From NCBI GenBank assembly GCA_937902925.1, contig CALFNN010000090.1:20855-84854 (forward strand): a stretch of 64,000 nucleotides of DNA, read 5' to 3'. Source of the DNA: an uncultured Opitutaceae bacterium (GTDB lineage Bacteria; Verrucomicrobiota; Verrucomicrobiia; Opitutales; Opitutaceae). Shown here piece after piece: positions 15,043 to 24,751 of the stretch. Each line of letters begins with the position of its first letter. The stretch's first letter is position 1. The translations under genes and the position numbers were made by a program. Under the pieces are notes generated by a model, which was not told where the DNA came from, did no database searches, and saw only the letters and a list, made by a program, of their open reading frames with translations.

Positions 15043-16821
15043 TCAATACCCGAGCGTCACGCTGATATGCGCCCGGTTGTTGCGCCGGCCGTCCGAGACG
15101 CCGCTGTCCTCGAGCTGCCAGCCGTAGTCGCACCGGGCGCTGAGCGCCGCGGCGAGCTGGTAGCGGAAACCGAGGCCCACGCTTGCGAGTTCCAGGTGCG
15201 CCGGTTCCGCCGGCAGCCGCTGATGGCTCTGCACGCGGCCGTAGTCGACGAAGACCAGCGGATCGAAAACGTCGCGCGCGGTGCCGCCGGCGGGTTTTCC
15301 GATCACTGAAAACGGCGGGCCGTGGAGTTCATTCACGAGGACGAAGCCATCGTCGCCGTTGGCCTCGCGCTCCTCGTAGCCGCGCGGGCTGCCGGCGCCG
15401 CCGAGGCCGAGTTGCTCGCTGCCGAGGAGATTGGCGGTGGCGAGTTGCGCGGTGCCGCGGGCGATCCACATGAAGCCCGCGGGCAGTTTCGTGCGACGCT
15501 CGAGTTCGAGCCGCGCGTAGGCGTAGTCGGGCCGCGCCAGCGCCCGGGCCGCCGTGTAGGCGCGCGTGTGATCGCCGGCGCTGAGGCCGCCGGGACTGAA
15601 CGCGAGCGTGAGTTCGCCGGAGATGACGCCGTGCGGGTCGAGGTGGCTCGCGCTATAGGCGGCGATGGCCTGCACGACATCCGTCTCCTGGGCGAAGACC
15701 TGCGTGCCGCCGAACGAGAGGTTGTTGTTGCTGCGCTTGAAGTCGAAGCCCGCGGTGAATCCCCGCGTCCACGTGCCTTGCGCGGGAAGCGGCACGCGAT
15801 AGCGCGCGCTGACCTGCGCACTGCGGCCCTTGAGCGCGAAGAGGCCGCCCGCGAGGTCCGGCCGGCTTTCGGCGTAGCTGCCGAACAACGTCAGCGTGTG
15901 GCGCAGGGAGCGAATCGGGATGACGTAGCTGCCGGAGTGCGCGACGAGCTTCCGGAAATCCGGGCTGGCGGTGAGCTGGTAGTTCAACTGCTGGTCGCTC
16001 TTGAATGCATTGCCCCAATTCGCGCCGAAGAGGACGCGGTCGAAGCCGGTGAGGGCGTTGCCGGAATCCTCATAGCCCACGTAGCCCCGCAACGGCAGCC
16101 GGTCGCGCGTGCGCAGGACGAGGTCGGTCTGGCCGGCGGCCTGGCCGCGGGTGAAAACCAGGTCGACCTCCCGAAAGGCGTTTTCGTTGATCCACTCCAG
16201 GTCCGCGAGCAGCGGCGCGCCCTCGATGATTTCGCCGGGGCGGGCGCGGACCGACGCTACGAGTTGCTCCGTGCTGAACCATTTGTTGCCCTCGACCCGC
16301 ACCTGGCCGAGCCGGCCTTCGATCGCGAGGATTTGCACGGTCCCCGCGGAGACATTCTGCTCGGGCACCAGCACGTCGACGACCGGCCGGCTGTGCTGGC
16401 GAAAATAGAGGACGACGTCGCGCGACAGCCGGTTGAGCGCGCCGAGGGTGAGAGGATGGCCGAGATATGGCGACGCGAGCGCGCGGAATTCGTCGGTTTC
16501 CAGCAGCGCGTCGCCGGAGACGTGCAGTCCGACCTCAGCCACGCCCTGGGCTTGAAACGCTTCGCGATTGGTCAGGAACACCAGTCCTCGCAGTTCGGGC
16601 ACGATCACTTTGTCGCTGTCTGCGGGATTGCCCGTGTCGCTTGCGGGAGCCGTCGGCAATGTCCGCGGAGGCGACGACGGGAGCGTTTTCGGTGCGACCT
16701 GCTCGTAGGTTTGCGCCGATGCGGAAGCCGGTAGCGTCGCCACCACGAGACTCAGCCACATCAAACTTGGTGAGAGGGCGGGGCACAGTCGTGCGCGACG
16801 CGAGTGAAATCCGGCGTTCAT
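15043..16821 (-). CDS. TpsB/ShlB-FhaC family outer-membrane transporter
   Basis: 592 residues. The N-terminal signal peptide overlaps MWLSLVVATLPASASAQ. A proline-rich linker precedes POTRA domains: residues about 95-170 with LTLGALNRLSRDVVLYFRQH, and about 175-250 with VRVEGNKWFSTEQLVASVRA. The 16-strand barrel (about 260-592) ends in RAHISVTLGY. Within it, LRGYVGYEDSGNALTGFDR and the later GGAGSPRGYEEREANGDDGF are the conserved barrel start and the VRGY-type loop motif (here PRGYEE). It secretes the adjacent TpsA protein across the outer membrane. The start codon overlaps the tpsA stop (ATGA), so the order is tpsA then tpsB with coupling. Confidence 0.95.
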   Translation of the reverse strand: MNAGFHSRRARLCPALSPSLMWLSLVVATLPASASAQTYEQVAPKTLPSSPPRTLPTAPASDTGNPADSDKVIVPELRGLVFLTNREAFQAQGVAEVGLHVSGDALLETDEFRALASPYLGHPLTLGALNRLSRDVVLYFRQHSRPVVDVLVPEQNVSAGTVQILAIEGRLGQVRVEGNKWFSTEQLVASVRARPGEIIEGAPLLADLEWINENAFREVDLVFTRGQAAGQTDLVLRTRDRLPLRGYVGYEDSGNALTGFDRVLFGANWGNAFKSDQQLNYQLTASPDFRKLVAHSGSYVIPIRSLRHTLTLFGSYAESRPDLAGGLFALKGRSAQVSARYRVPLPAQGTWTRGFTAGFDFKRSNNNLSFGGTQVFAQETDVVQAIAAYSASHLDPHGVISGELTLAFSPGGLSAGDHTRAYTAARALARPDYAYARLELERRTKLPAGFMWIARGTAQLATANLLGSEQLGLGGAGSPRGYEEREANGDDGFVLVNELHGPPFSVIGKPAGGTARDVFDPLVFVDYGRVQSHQRLPAEPAHLELASVGLGFRYQLAAALSARCDYGWQLEDSGVSDGRRNNRAHISVTLGY

Positions 16822-19800
16822 AGCGAGCCTTTCGGTTTGTTGCCGCTGTCACGATTCGTCGGCTCGCCGGATTGCTGATCGGGCGTGGCGCGCACGATGT
16901 CGACGCGTGGATGTTCCGAATCGAGAAACTCCCGGTAGCTCGAACCCAGGGCCGTGTTGGTCTGGGCCTGCTCGCGCGCGTCGGCCAGCGCCTCGTGATA
17001 GATGATTTTGTAGCCGCCCATGTTCACCGAGGCTTCGCGATAGAGGCCGGGCTCGCTCAACTGCGCTCCACTGACGCCACCGCCGGAAATGCCGCCGGCC
17101 GGACCGTTATCGAGCGACGTGATAAACTGAAAATTGCCGAAGTTGGGCGCGCCGATGGAGCTCGGGCGGTTCTCGGCGGCGGTGCCCGAAAAGTTTGCGA
17201 CGCCCGGCAGCCGCGGGAGGCCGGTGACTTCGCCGAGTTCCGCGGCGAGCTGGCCGTCGATGGAACCCGAGGGGCCGCCGGCTCCGTCGGTGGTGCCGCC
17301 GTCGGACGTGCGCGGCACGAGGGTGGGGCGTCCGTCCTGGATGATTACGGCGAACTCGGGTGTGATGACCGGCTGCGAGCCGATCGTCTCCACGGGAATC
17401 GGCGTGGTGGCGACGGTGAGGATGGGCGCGCTCACGTGCAGCGTGCCGAGAACATAGTTGAAGGTGTAGTCGAGGGCTTTCGCGCCGGCGGGTGTGACGG
17501 GGTAGTCGCCGACGCCGCTCGCGGTCGTTGCCGGTGTAGTCAGGGTGAGGCCGCTGACGGCTGCGCTGGTGTCGCCGTTGACGAACCCGCTGAACGCCGC
17601 GCTGAAATCCGGGTTCGCCACGCCGAATGCGCGCGAGGCGTCGGCTGCGGTGACGGTGAGCGTCGCCGGCGTGATGCCGAGCGTGCCCGGCACGTAGGCG
17701 ATCGTGTAGTTCGCGGCGGTGGCGCCGGAGGGCGTGATCGGGTAGCTGCCGACGTGGCTGGCCGTCGTGGCAGTGGTCGTGAGCGAAAGGCCGCTGACGA
17801 CGGACGTCGTGTCGCCGTTCACGAAACCGGCGAACGTGGCGGTCAACGACGGATTCGCGGCGCCATAGAGGCGGGTGACGCTGTTGGCAGTGATCGTGAG
17901 GGCGGCCGAGGTGATCGTCAGCGACCCGGGCACGTAGGCGATGGAATAGTTGGGCGAGGTCGCGCCGAACGGCGTGATCGTGTAGGTGCCGACGTTCGCG
18001 CCGACCGAAGCGGTCGTGCTGAATTGCAGGCCGGTGACAACGGCCGGCGTGTCGCCGTTCGCGAGACCGGTGTAAGTCGCGGTGAACGCGGGCAGCGGCG
18101 CGCCGTAGGTCTTGGTTTTGTTGTCGGCGGCGATCGTCAGGAGATTTTCCGCGATCGTGAGCGCACCGGGGAGGAAGTTGATCGCGTAGTTTTGCGCGGC
18201 CGCCCCGGCCGGCGTGATGGGATAGGTGCCGATCGGCGAGGTGGGACCCGCGGTCGTGGAGAACGTGAGGCCCGAGACGACGGCGGACGTGTCGCCATTG
18301 ACGAAGCCGCTGAACGTGGCGCCGAAGGCGGGATTCGCGGCGCCGTAGAGCTTGCTCGCGTTGGCCGCGGTGATGGTGAGCGGCGCGGGCGTGACGCCGA
18401 GCGTGCCCGGCGCGTAGGCGATGGAGTAATTGGCGGCGCTGGCGCCGGAGGGAACGATCGCGTAGCTGCCGACGTTGCTGGCCGTCGTGGCGCTGGTGCC
18501 GATCGAAAGGCCGCCGACCGCGGACGACGTGTCGCCGTTGACGAATCCGGAGTAGCTCGCGCTGAACGCAGGGTTGCTCGCGCCGTAGAGGCGCGTCGCA
18601 CTGTTGGCGGAGATCGTGAGCGCGGCGGGGTTGATCGTCAGTGTGCCCGCCACGTAATCGAGCACGTAGCTTGTCGCGCTGGCGCCGAACGGCGTGATCG
18701 TGTAGGAGCCGACATTCGAACTCGCGCTCGCGGTGGCGCTGAACTGCAGGCCGGTGACGACGCTCGACGTGTCGCCGTGGAGCAGTCCGGTGTAAGTCGC
18801 GGTGAACGCGGGCAGCGGCGCGCCGTAGGTTTTGCTCTTGTTGTCGGCGGTGATCGTCAGGATGTCCTGGGCCACGGTGAGCGTGCCGGGGACAAAACTG
18901 ATCGTGTAGTTCGGTGCTGTCGCCGCGGAGGGCGTGATCGGATAACTGCCGCCGGGAGAACCAAGGACGGCGGTCGTCGCGAGCGACAGGCCCGACACGA
19001 TGGCCGAAGTCTCGCCGTTGACGAAACCGGAGTAGGACGCCGTCAACGCCGGGTTGGCGGTGTTGATTACGCGCGACTTGTTGTCGGCCGTGATCGTGAG
19101 GGGCGCGGGGTTGATCGTGAGCGCGGTCGCGTTGCCCGCCGCCTGGACGAAGACATAGTTGCCGTTGTTCGCAGTGAGGCCGGAGCCGGGGATGGCGTAG
19201 CTGCCGACGTTGCTGGCCGGCGTCGCCGTCGTGGTGAACGCCGCCACGCCCGTCGTGGCGGTGCCGATGGTCTCGCCGTTCGCGAAGCCGGTCACGGTGC
19301 CGCTCAAACTTGGGTTCGCCGCACCGTAGAGCCGGCTGACGAGATTGGCGGTGTAGGTCAGCGTCGCGGGCGTGACGTCGGACAGGTCGGTGGTCGTCGC
19401 CGTGTAGGTGTAGTCGGCCTGGTCGCCACCGGTGAGCGCGACGCCGTTCAGCGTGACCGTTTTGCCCGTGCCGACGTTCTTCGTGTCGAACGTCGCGCCG
19501 GTGTTCGTGAAGCCGACGGTGTCGCCGAGCACGACGCCGGTGAGCGTGCCCGGTGTGGCGATGACGGCGGCGGTCGTGCCGTTGTAGATTTTGTCGTCGG
19601 AGGCAAAGCCGGCGATCGTCAGCGGCTTCGGGGTGACGCTCACGGACGAGTTGATCGTGCCGAGCGCGTTGTAGTTGGTCGCGAGGGCGGCACCGCTGTT
19701 GCCGCTGCCGAGGGCGAGCCCGGTCACGCTCGCGAGGTGTTGATTCGTCTGCACGTCCTTGACGCCGAGATTGCCCGCGGCGCCCGCGCCGGTGACGGTG

Positions 19801-22800
19801 AACGATTCGCCGTTCACGCCGGTTGCGGTCAGGTTGCCGCCGGCGAAGATCGTCGTGCCGTCGTAAACCCGCGTGCCGGTCAGCGCGAGGGTGGCGGGCG
19901 TGACGCTCACGGACGACCCGGTGGTCGAGAGCGCGGTGTAGTTGGTCGCAAGCGCGGCGCCCGTGTTGCCGGAGCCGAGGGAGAGTCCGGTCACGTTGGC
20001 GAGGAGCTGGTTCGTCTGCACGTCCTTTGCGCTGAGGTTGCCCGCGGCGCCGGCACCGGTGAGGGCGAAGGTCTCGCCGTTCACGCCGGTGGCCGTGAGA
20101 TTGCCGCCGGCAAACGCCGTGGTGCCGTCGTAAACTTTCGTGCCGCTCAGGGTGAAGCTGGCCTTGTTGATCGTGCTCGTGGTGTTGTCCGCCAGGGTGA
20201 GAACGTAGTTGTGGCCGGAGTTGCCGTCGCTGACCCCGACGCCGGAAATGGTGACGGTCTTGTTGCCGCTGCCGACGTCCTTGCCGACAAATGCATAGGC
20301 CGGGCCGGAGGGGGCGAAGGCCAGGGCGTCGGTGCCGAAGAGCTGGCCGGCGGTGATCACCGGACTGCCGACCGCGGTCGTGGTGCCGTCGTAGGTCTTG
20401 ACCACATCGCTGGTCGTGACGGTGAGGTTCGCGGCGGTCACATCCACTTTCGAGTTGGCCGCCGACGGGGCGTTATAGTTGCCGACCAGCCCGCCGTTGC
20501 TGCTCGTGCCCAAGGCCAGCCCGGTGATCGTCGTCAGCGCCTGGCCGCTCTGGACGTTCCTGGTTGCCAGGTTGGTGGAATCGCCGGCGCCGGTGACCGA
20601 GAAGGTTTCGCCGTTCACGCCGGTTGCGGTCAGGTTGCCACCCGCGAAGATCGTGGTGCCGTCGTAAACCCGCGTGCCGTTCAGAAGGAGGCTGGCCTTG
20701 TTGATCGTCAGCGTGCCGCTGACGAGGTTGATGTTGTAGCCCTGCTGCACCGAATAGAGGCCGGAGGGGATGATCGTGTAGGTGCCGACATTAATCGCGC
20801 CCGATGCGGTGCCGGCGTAGGCCAGCGTGCCCGAGTAGGCGGGGCTGGGGCTGGCGAGCGATTGGGTCGCGCCATTGTTGCCGGAGTAGGTGGTGCCACT
20901 GTAGGTCTTGGTGTCGCTGTTGGCGGTGACGGTGGTGGGATAGAGAAACGCCGTGAGCCACGGTGTGGTTTGACCCTCGTAGATGCGCCAGCGGTAGCTG
21001 TTGTCGCCGCCGACATTCGTGATCGAGTTGAACGCGACGAAACTGCTCATCTGCGTCATCGCCGCCGTGGTGCGTCCGAAGGAAAATTGCGTCTGGCCGT
21101 TTTCGAGCCCCACGGCTGCGGCCTGCCCGGTCGTCTCCGTGTTCCAGTAGCTGCTGGAGATGCCGTCCGGCCCGGGCTTGGATTCCTCGTTCACGCCCGC
21201 CAGCCCGCCCACGCTCGTGGTGCCGCTGACGCTGCCGGTGGCGTAGCCCTCGAGAAGATTGGTGTCCCGGTTGTAACCCACGAGGCCGCCCACGTTGGTC
21301 GAGCCGCTGACATTGCCGGTGGCGTAGGCATACTGAATGGTGCTGACCGATTCGACGGTGAAGTAAGCGTCGGAAGCGCCGACCAGTCCGCCCACGGAAG
21401 TCTGCCCGGTCACATTGCCCGTGGCGTAGGAATCGCTGATCGAGCCCTCGGTGACAGTGTCGAATCCGTTGTATCCCGTCGGTTCGTTGCTGCCGTTAAA
21501 GCCAACCAACCCGCCCACGTTCGTGTCGCCGCCGACGTCTGCGAAGGAATAGGAGGCCTCGATGTTGCCCGCATTGGTTCCGACCAGTCCGCCGACGCGG
21601 TTGGCAGTGGCGAAATGTCCGCTGCCGCCCACGGAGCCGCCGACATAGCTCATGTAAATGTTGCCGCCGGCGTTGTAGCCCACGAGCCCGCCGACCGAGC
21701 TTTTGCCCAGCACGAACGCGTCCAGCAAACCCACCCGTCGCACGTTGGCGGACAGGTTCATGTAGCCGAACAATCCGACGTTGTCCGTCGTCGTTCGTGT
21801 GATCGTGAGTCCGCTGATGGTGTGACCGAGTCCGTCGAGGGTGCCGGCAAACGGCTGGCCCGCCACTCCGATGGGCGTGAAGCCCGCGTTCACGTTCCAG
21901 CCGGATGTCGCCGACGCGTCGATGTCCGACCCGAGCGCGTAACGACCATTGAGGTTGGCGGCGGCGGCGAGTCCCTGCAGCGTCGGCGTGGCCGGTGCCG
22001 CGGTCGCGTCGCCCGCCACGCCGAGGCTGTTGATCACCGTGTAGGCCTGGCCGGCGATCGTGAGGCCGGGCGTCGCGCCCGAGAGCGTGATGCTCGCGCG
22101 ATTGTTGATCGAGAAATTGCCCGAGAAGCCGCCGCCCGCATTGGGCGTGAGCACGAGGCCGGCGGTATTGCCGGTGGCGGTGAGGTTGGCGTTGACCCGG
22201 ACGTTGTTGGCGGCGGACAGCGTCAGCGTGTTGTTGGTCGTCCACGAGACCGGTTCGTTGACGTTGATGTCGCCCGCCGACGCGCCGGTGCTGCCCGTGG
22301 TGATCGTGACGTTGTTGCCGCCATTGAGTGCGGTGGCGACGCTGCTCGCGAGGATGACGGAGTCCGCGGTGGGCGTGAACGTGTTGGCGAACGCCGTGCC
22401 GCTCGCACCACTCGCGGCGATCGTCACATCGCGCGGATCGAGGAGCCAATGGCCCGCGGCGCCGTTCGTCGCGTGCGCATCGACCGAGCCGAGCGCCTGC
22501 AACGTGTTGTGGCTCGAGGTCTCGACCTGGCCGCCATTGCCGCCCGTCGCGCCGCCATGGGCTGCGATGCTGCCTTGGAATGACGTGTAATCCTGCGACC
22601 ACAGCACCGCGGTGCCGCCATGACCCGATTGCGTGGCGCTGACATCGATCGCGGCGTCGGGCCGCATGACGACGGCCGATGCATTTGCGATGGCCGCGTC
22701 TTTGCCCTGCCAGCCGCCGCCGACCAAAATCACGCCACCGCTCGTCGCGCCGCTGGCGTCGAGCCGGGCGCCATCGTCGAGCAACACATGCCCGCCGGTG

Positions 22801-23774
22801 ACGGCGACGTGGCCGCCCTGGCCGGTGGCGGAGGAAGCGTCGAGCGCTCCGGAGTCGGCCACCGTGCTTTCGCCGGAGGCGACCAGCCAGATCTCGCCGT
22901 TGCGTTCCTCGCTGCCGGTCGCGCGCACCACGCCGGAATTGTTGATCGCGAGCGCGTAGGCGTTGCCGCCGGCGGCCTTGAGCTCGGCGGATGCCGCGCC
23001 GATCGCGCCGGAATTCACGACGGAGCCGGGCAGGGAGGCAGCCTGGACGAAGAGCCGCTCGTCACCGCCGGTCGTGAGCAGCACCTCGGAGCCGGCGGCG
23101 AGGCCGGCGGTGCCATTGGCCGCGGCGATGGTGCCGGAGTTTTCGACCTGGCGTGCGATCAGGAAGACGTCGCCGCCGAGCGCGTTGATCGCGCCGAGAT
23201 TCCTGACCGCCGCGGTCGAGCCGCCGGAAAAATGCAGGTCGCCGCCCGCGAGGAATTCGCTGTTAGCGACGTCGAGCGTCGAGGCGAGAAAGCCTCCGGT
23301 GTCGATCCGCGCGCCGGCGCCGACGAGGACGCCGTTGGGATTGATCAGGAAGACGCGACCGTTGGCCTCGATCGAGCCGGCGAGGGTCGAGGGCAGCCCG
23401 GAAACGACGCGGTTGAGCGTGGCGCTGAGCGCGTCGGGCTGGATGAACTTTGCGCTCTGGCCGGCGGCGAGGGAAAAATCCCGCCAGTCGATGATGGCGC
23501 GCGCGGAAGTCTGCGTGACGGTCAGCGCGCCGGGGGCGGACGAGAGCGTCGCACTGCCGGCCACGACCTGGCCGCCGGACGGCTGCGCCAGGAGTGCGGT
23601 TCCACCTGCGCCGACCGCCAGCGCGGCGAATAGCCGGACGAGCGCGGCGCGGGCCGGGCGGCGTAGTGGCAGCGAGGCGCGATCACCGGTCGACGAATGT
23701 TTGGGCCACCGCCGCCAGACAGTCTTCCTTTGTGCGCCGAAACCCGTGCATGTGGTGTCGGTCTTTGAGAGCAT
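16818..23774 (-). CDS. Filamentous haemagglutinin-type TpsA exoprotein with GLUG, YDG and MBG repeats
   Basis: 2318 residues from ATG at 23774, with a long basic lead before the hydrophobic segment LVRLFAALAVGAGGTALLAQ, an extended TpsA-type signal. The TPS secretion domain occupies about residues 65-200 and contains IDWRDFSLAAGQSAKFIQP and GRVFLINPNGVLVGAGARID (NPNGV motif). GLUG-type repeats (GGLVGYN, GGLVGTN, GGLVGFN, GGLVGAS) lie at about 690-860. Five YDG-type repeats (GTRVYDGTT, KTYDGTT, KIYNGTT) lie at about 950-1405, and eight MBG_2 repeats (LYGAANP...GF-NGDTS...YPITP) at about 1470-2115. The C-terminus is free of an anchor or toxin domain. It is a predicted long adhesin exported by the overlapping tpsB product. 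Confidence 0.95.
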   Translation of the reverse strand: MLSKTDTTCTGFGAQRKTVWRRWPKHSSTGDRASLPLRRPARAALVRLFAALAVGAGGTALLAQPSGGQVVAGSATLSSAPGALTVTQTSARAIIDWRDFSLAAGQSAKFIQPDALSATLNRVVSGLPSTLAGSIEANGRVFLINPNGVLVGAGARIDTGGFLASTLDVANSEFLAGGDLHFSGGSTAAVRNLGAINALGGDVFLIARQVENSGTIAAANGTAGLAAGSEVLLTTGGDERLFVQAASLPGSVVNSGAIGAASAELKAAGGNAYALAINNSGVVRATGSEERNGEIWLVASGESTVADSGALDASSATGQGGHVAVTGGHVLLDDGARLDASGATSGGVILVGGGWQGKDAAIANASAVVMRPDAAIDVSATQSGHGGTAVLWSQDYTSFQGSIAAHGGATGGNGGQVETSSHNTLQALGSVDAHATNGAAGHWLLDPRDVTIAASGASGTAFANTFTPTADSVILASSVATALNGGNNVTITTGSTGASAGDINVNEPVSWTTNNTLTLSAANNVRVNANLTATGNTAGLVLTPNAGGGFSGNFSINNRASITLSGATPGLTIAGQAYTVINSLGVAGDATAAPATPTLQGLAAAANLNGRYALGSDIDASATSGWNVNAGFTPIGVAGQPFAGTLDGLGHTISGLTITRTTTDNVGLFGYMNLSANVRRVGLLDAFVLGKSSVGGLVGYNAGGNIYMSYVGGSVGGSGHFATANRVGGLVGTNAGNIEASYSFADVGGDTNVGGLVGFNGSNEPTGYNGFDTVTEGSISDSYATGNVTGQTSVGGLVGASDAYFTVESVSTIQYAYATGNVSGSTNVGGLVGYNRDTNLLEGYATGSVSGTTSVGGLAGVNEESKPGPDGISSSYWNTETTGQAAAVGLENGQTQFSFGRTTAAMTQMSSFVAFNSITNVGGDNSYRWRIYEGQTTPWLTAFLYPTTVTANSDTKTYSGTTYSGNNGATQSLASPSPAYSGTLAYAGTASGAINVGTYTIIPSGLYSVQQGYNINLVSGTLTINKASLLLNGTRVYDGTTIFAGGNLTATGVNGETFSVTGAGDSTNLATRNVQSGQALTTITGLALGTSSNGGLVGNYNAPSAANSKVDVTAANLTVTTSDVVKTYDGTTTAVGSPVITAGQLFGTDALAFAPSGPAYAFVGKDVGSGNKTVTISGVGVSDGNSGHNYVLTLADNTTSTINKASFTLSGTKVYDGTTAFAGGNLTATGVNGETFALTGAGAAGNLSAKDVQTNQLLANVTGLSLGSGNTGAALATNYTALSTTGSSVSVTPATLALTGTRVYDGTTIFAGGNLTATGVNGESFTVTGAGAAGNLGVKDVQTNQHLASVTGLALGSGNSGAALATNYNALGTINSSVSVTPKPLTIAGFASDDKIYNGTTAAVIATPGTLTGVVLGDTVGFTNTGATFDTKNVGTGKTVTLNGVALTGGDQADYTYTATTTDLSDVTPATLTYTANLVSRLYGAANPSLSGTVTGFANGETIGTATTGVAAFTTTATPASNVGSYAIPGSGLTANNGNYVFVQAAGNATALTINPAPLTITADNKSRVINTANPALTASYSGFVNGETSAIVSGLSLATTAVLGSPGGSYPITPSAATAPNYTISFVPGTLTVAQDILTITADNKSKTYGAPLPAFTATYTGLLHGDTSSVVTGLQFSATASASSNVGSYTITPFGASATSYVLDYVAGTLTINPAALTISANSATRLYGASNPAFSASYSGFVNGDTSSAVGGLSIGTSATTASNVGSYAIVPSGASAANYSIAYAPGTLGVTPAPLTITAANASKLYGAANPAFGATFSGFVNGDTSAVVSGLTFSTTAGPTSPIGTYPITPAGAAAQNYAINFLPGALTIAENLLTIAADNKTKTYGAPLPAFTATYTGLANGDTPAVVTGLQFSTTASVGANVGTYTITPFGATSPNYSIAYVPGSLTITSAALTITANSVTRLYGAANPSLTATFAGFVNGDTTSVVSGLSLTTTATTASHVGSYPITPSGATAANYTIAYVPGTLGITPATLTVTAADASRAFGVANPDFSAAFSGFVNGDTSAAVSGLTLTTPATTASGVGDYPVTPAGAKALDYTFNYVLGTLHVSAPILTVATTPIPVETIGSQPVITPEFAVIIQDGRPTLVPRTSDGGTTDGAGGPSGSIDGQLAAELGEVTGLPRLPGVANFSGTAAENRPSSIGAPNFGNFQFITSLDNGPAGGISGGGVSGAQLSEPGLYREASVNMGGYKIIYHEALADAREQAQTNTALGSSYREFLDSEHPRVDIVRATPDQQSGEPTNRDSGNKPKGSL
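17430..19380. repeat. MBG domain tandem repeats with 720-bp super-repeat
   Basis: Eight coding repeats of about 240 bp. Groups of three repeat again: the block at 18061-18140 and the block at 18781-18860 are nearly identical and exactly 720 bp apart. Units carrying KTYGAPLPAFTATYTGL recur every third repeat. Confidence 0.85.
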
Positions 23775-23915
23775 ACCCGTGGGAACGACCCAAGGCGACG
23801 ACACGGTTCCCTCGCGTCCAGCCAACTGTGGCGAATCGCGGAGCGGTTGTGGCGAATCACCGCCCGACGGCGGCGGCATTCTGCGGCCGTGAAGATCCGG
23901 TCGGCCGCGGCGCCG

Positions 23916-24665
23916 CTACGATGCCGGCCGGGAATGTTCGAGGCGCGAACGCAGATCGCTCCAGCGATAGCGGCTCGCAGGGATCGGTTCGGCTGCGCCA
24001 TCGACGTAAAGCAGGGTGCGCTCATCGCCGTCGCGCCGGTAGCGCGTGACGCGGGAGAGGTTCACGATCTGCGTGCGATGGACGCGCATGAAGTGCGTGG
24101 CGGGCAGCGTGTCCTCCCACGCCTTGAGGCTTTTGCGGAGGAAAACCTTCGCGCCATCGGCGAGCTGGACCTCGGAGTAATTATCATGCGCGGCGATGGC
24201 GCAGATGTCGGCGAGGGGTGCGAACCGCCCCTGCAGGCCGGAGCGAAGGTAAATGGTGTCGTCGATCCGCAGCGCCGGACCGGTCGGAAGCTCGGTCGCG
24301 GCCGCCTCGGCGGCGGAGGCCGCCGCGAATCGCTGGAGCGCCTGGGCGAGGCGCGCGGGGTCGACGGGCTTGAGCAGATAGTCGAGCGCGTTGATCTCGA
24401 AGGCGCGCACCGCGTAGCTATCATAAGCCGTGACAAAGATGACCCGGGCGCCGGCCCGCACAACCGGGGCGAGTTCGAGCGCGCTGCCGCCGACCAGCTG
24501 GACATCGAGAAACACGAGGTCGTAGTCCGGCCGGCCGAGGAGCGACCGCGCCGTGCGCAACGTGGCGGCTTCGCCGACAATCGTGACGTCAGGGTGCGCG
24601 GCGAGCTTGGTGCGCAGATCGGCGCGCGCGGTCGCTTCGTCTTCGATCAGCAGGGCGGACGGCAT
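23916..24665 (-). CDS. LytTR (LytR/AlgR family) response regulator
   Basis: 249 residues from ATG at 24665; the open frame extends far upstream but that is antisense-type shadow over the kinase gene. The receiver domain (1-120) has the ED pair, Asp54 in YDLVFLDVQLVGG, the Thr switch FVTAYD and the Lys in YLLKPVDP. The LytTR DNA-binding domain (about 145-245) has CAIAAHDNYSEVQLADGAKV, FLRKSLKAWEDTLPATHFMR and VHRTQIVNLSRVTRYRRDGD. It lies 86 bases downstream of the propeller kinase on the same strand and is the natural partner of that kinase and, plausibly, of its close paralogue at 29067-31805. Confidence 0.95.
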   Translation of the reverse strand: MPSALLIEDEATARADLRTKLAAHPDVTIVGEAATLRTARSLLGRPDYDLVFLDVQLVGGSALELAPVVRAGARVIFVTAYDSYAVRAFEINALDYLLKPVDPARLAQALQRFAAASAAEAAATELPTGPALRIDDTIYLRSGLQGRFAPLADICAIAAHDNYSEVQLADGAKVFLRKSLKAWEDTLPATHFMRVHRTQIVNLSRVTRYRRDGDERTLLYVDGAAEPIPASRYRWSDLRSRLEHSRPAS

Positions 24666-24751
24666 GCAGGGCAAACGAGATACGGGACTGGCGGTCGTTT
24701 CAACCCCAACCGCGGGCGGCGACCGGGATCGGGTCGCGGACCGGTGACGGC

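Noticed and set aside
17430..20930. Repeats in this region considered as a CRISPR-like or non-coding array
   Set aside because: Units are in frame, about 240 bp or longer, and encode YDG/MBG domains; there are no short identical repeats with unique spacers.
16872..22583. 1903-residue plus-strand reading frame opposite the TpsA gene
   Set aside because: Arg/Gly/Ala-rich composition without domains; it is a high-GC antisense shadow of a gene with clear TPS, GLUG, YDG and MBG domains.
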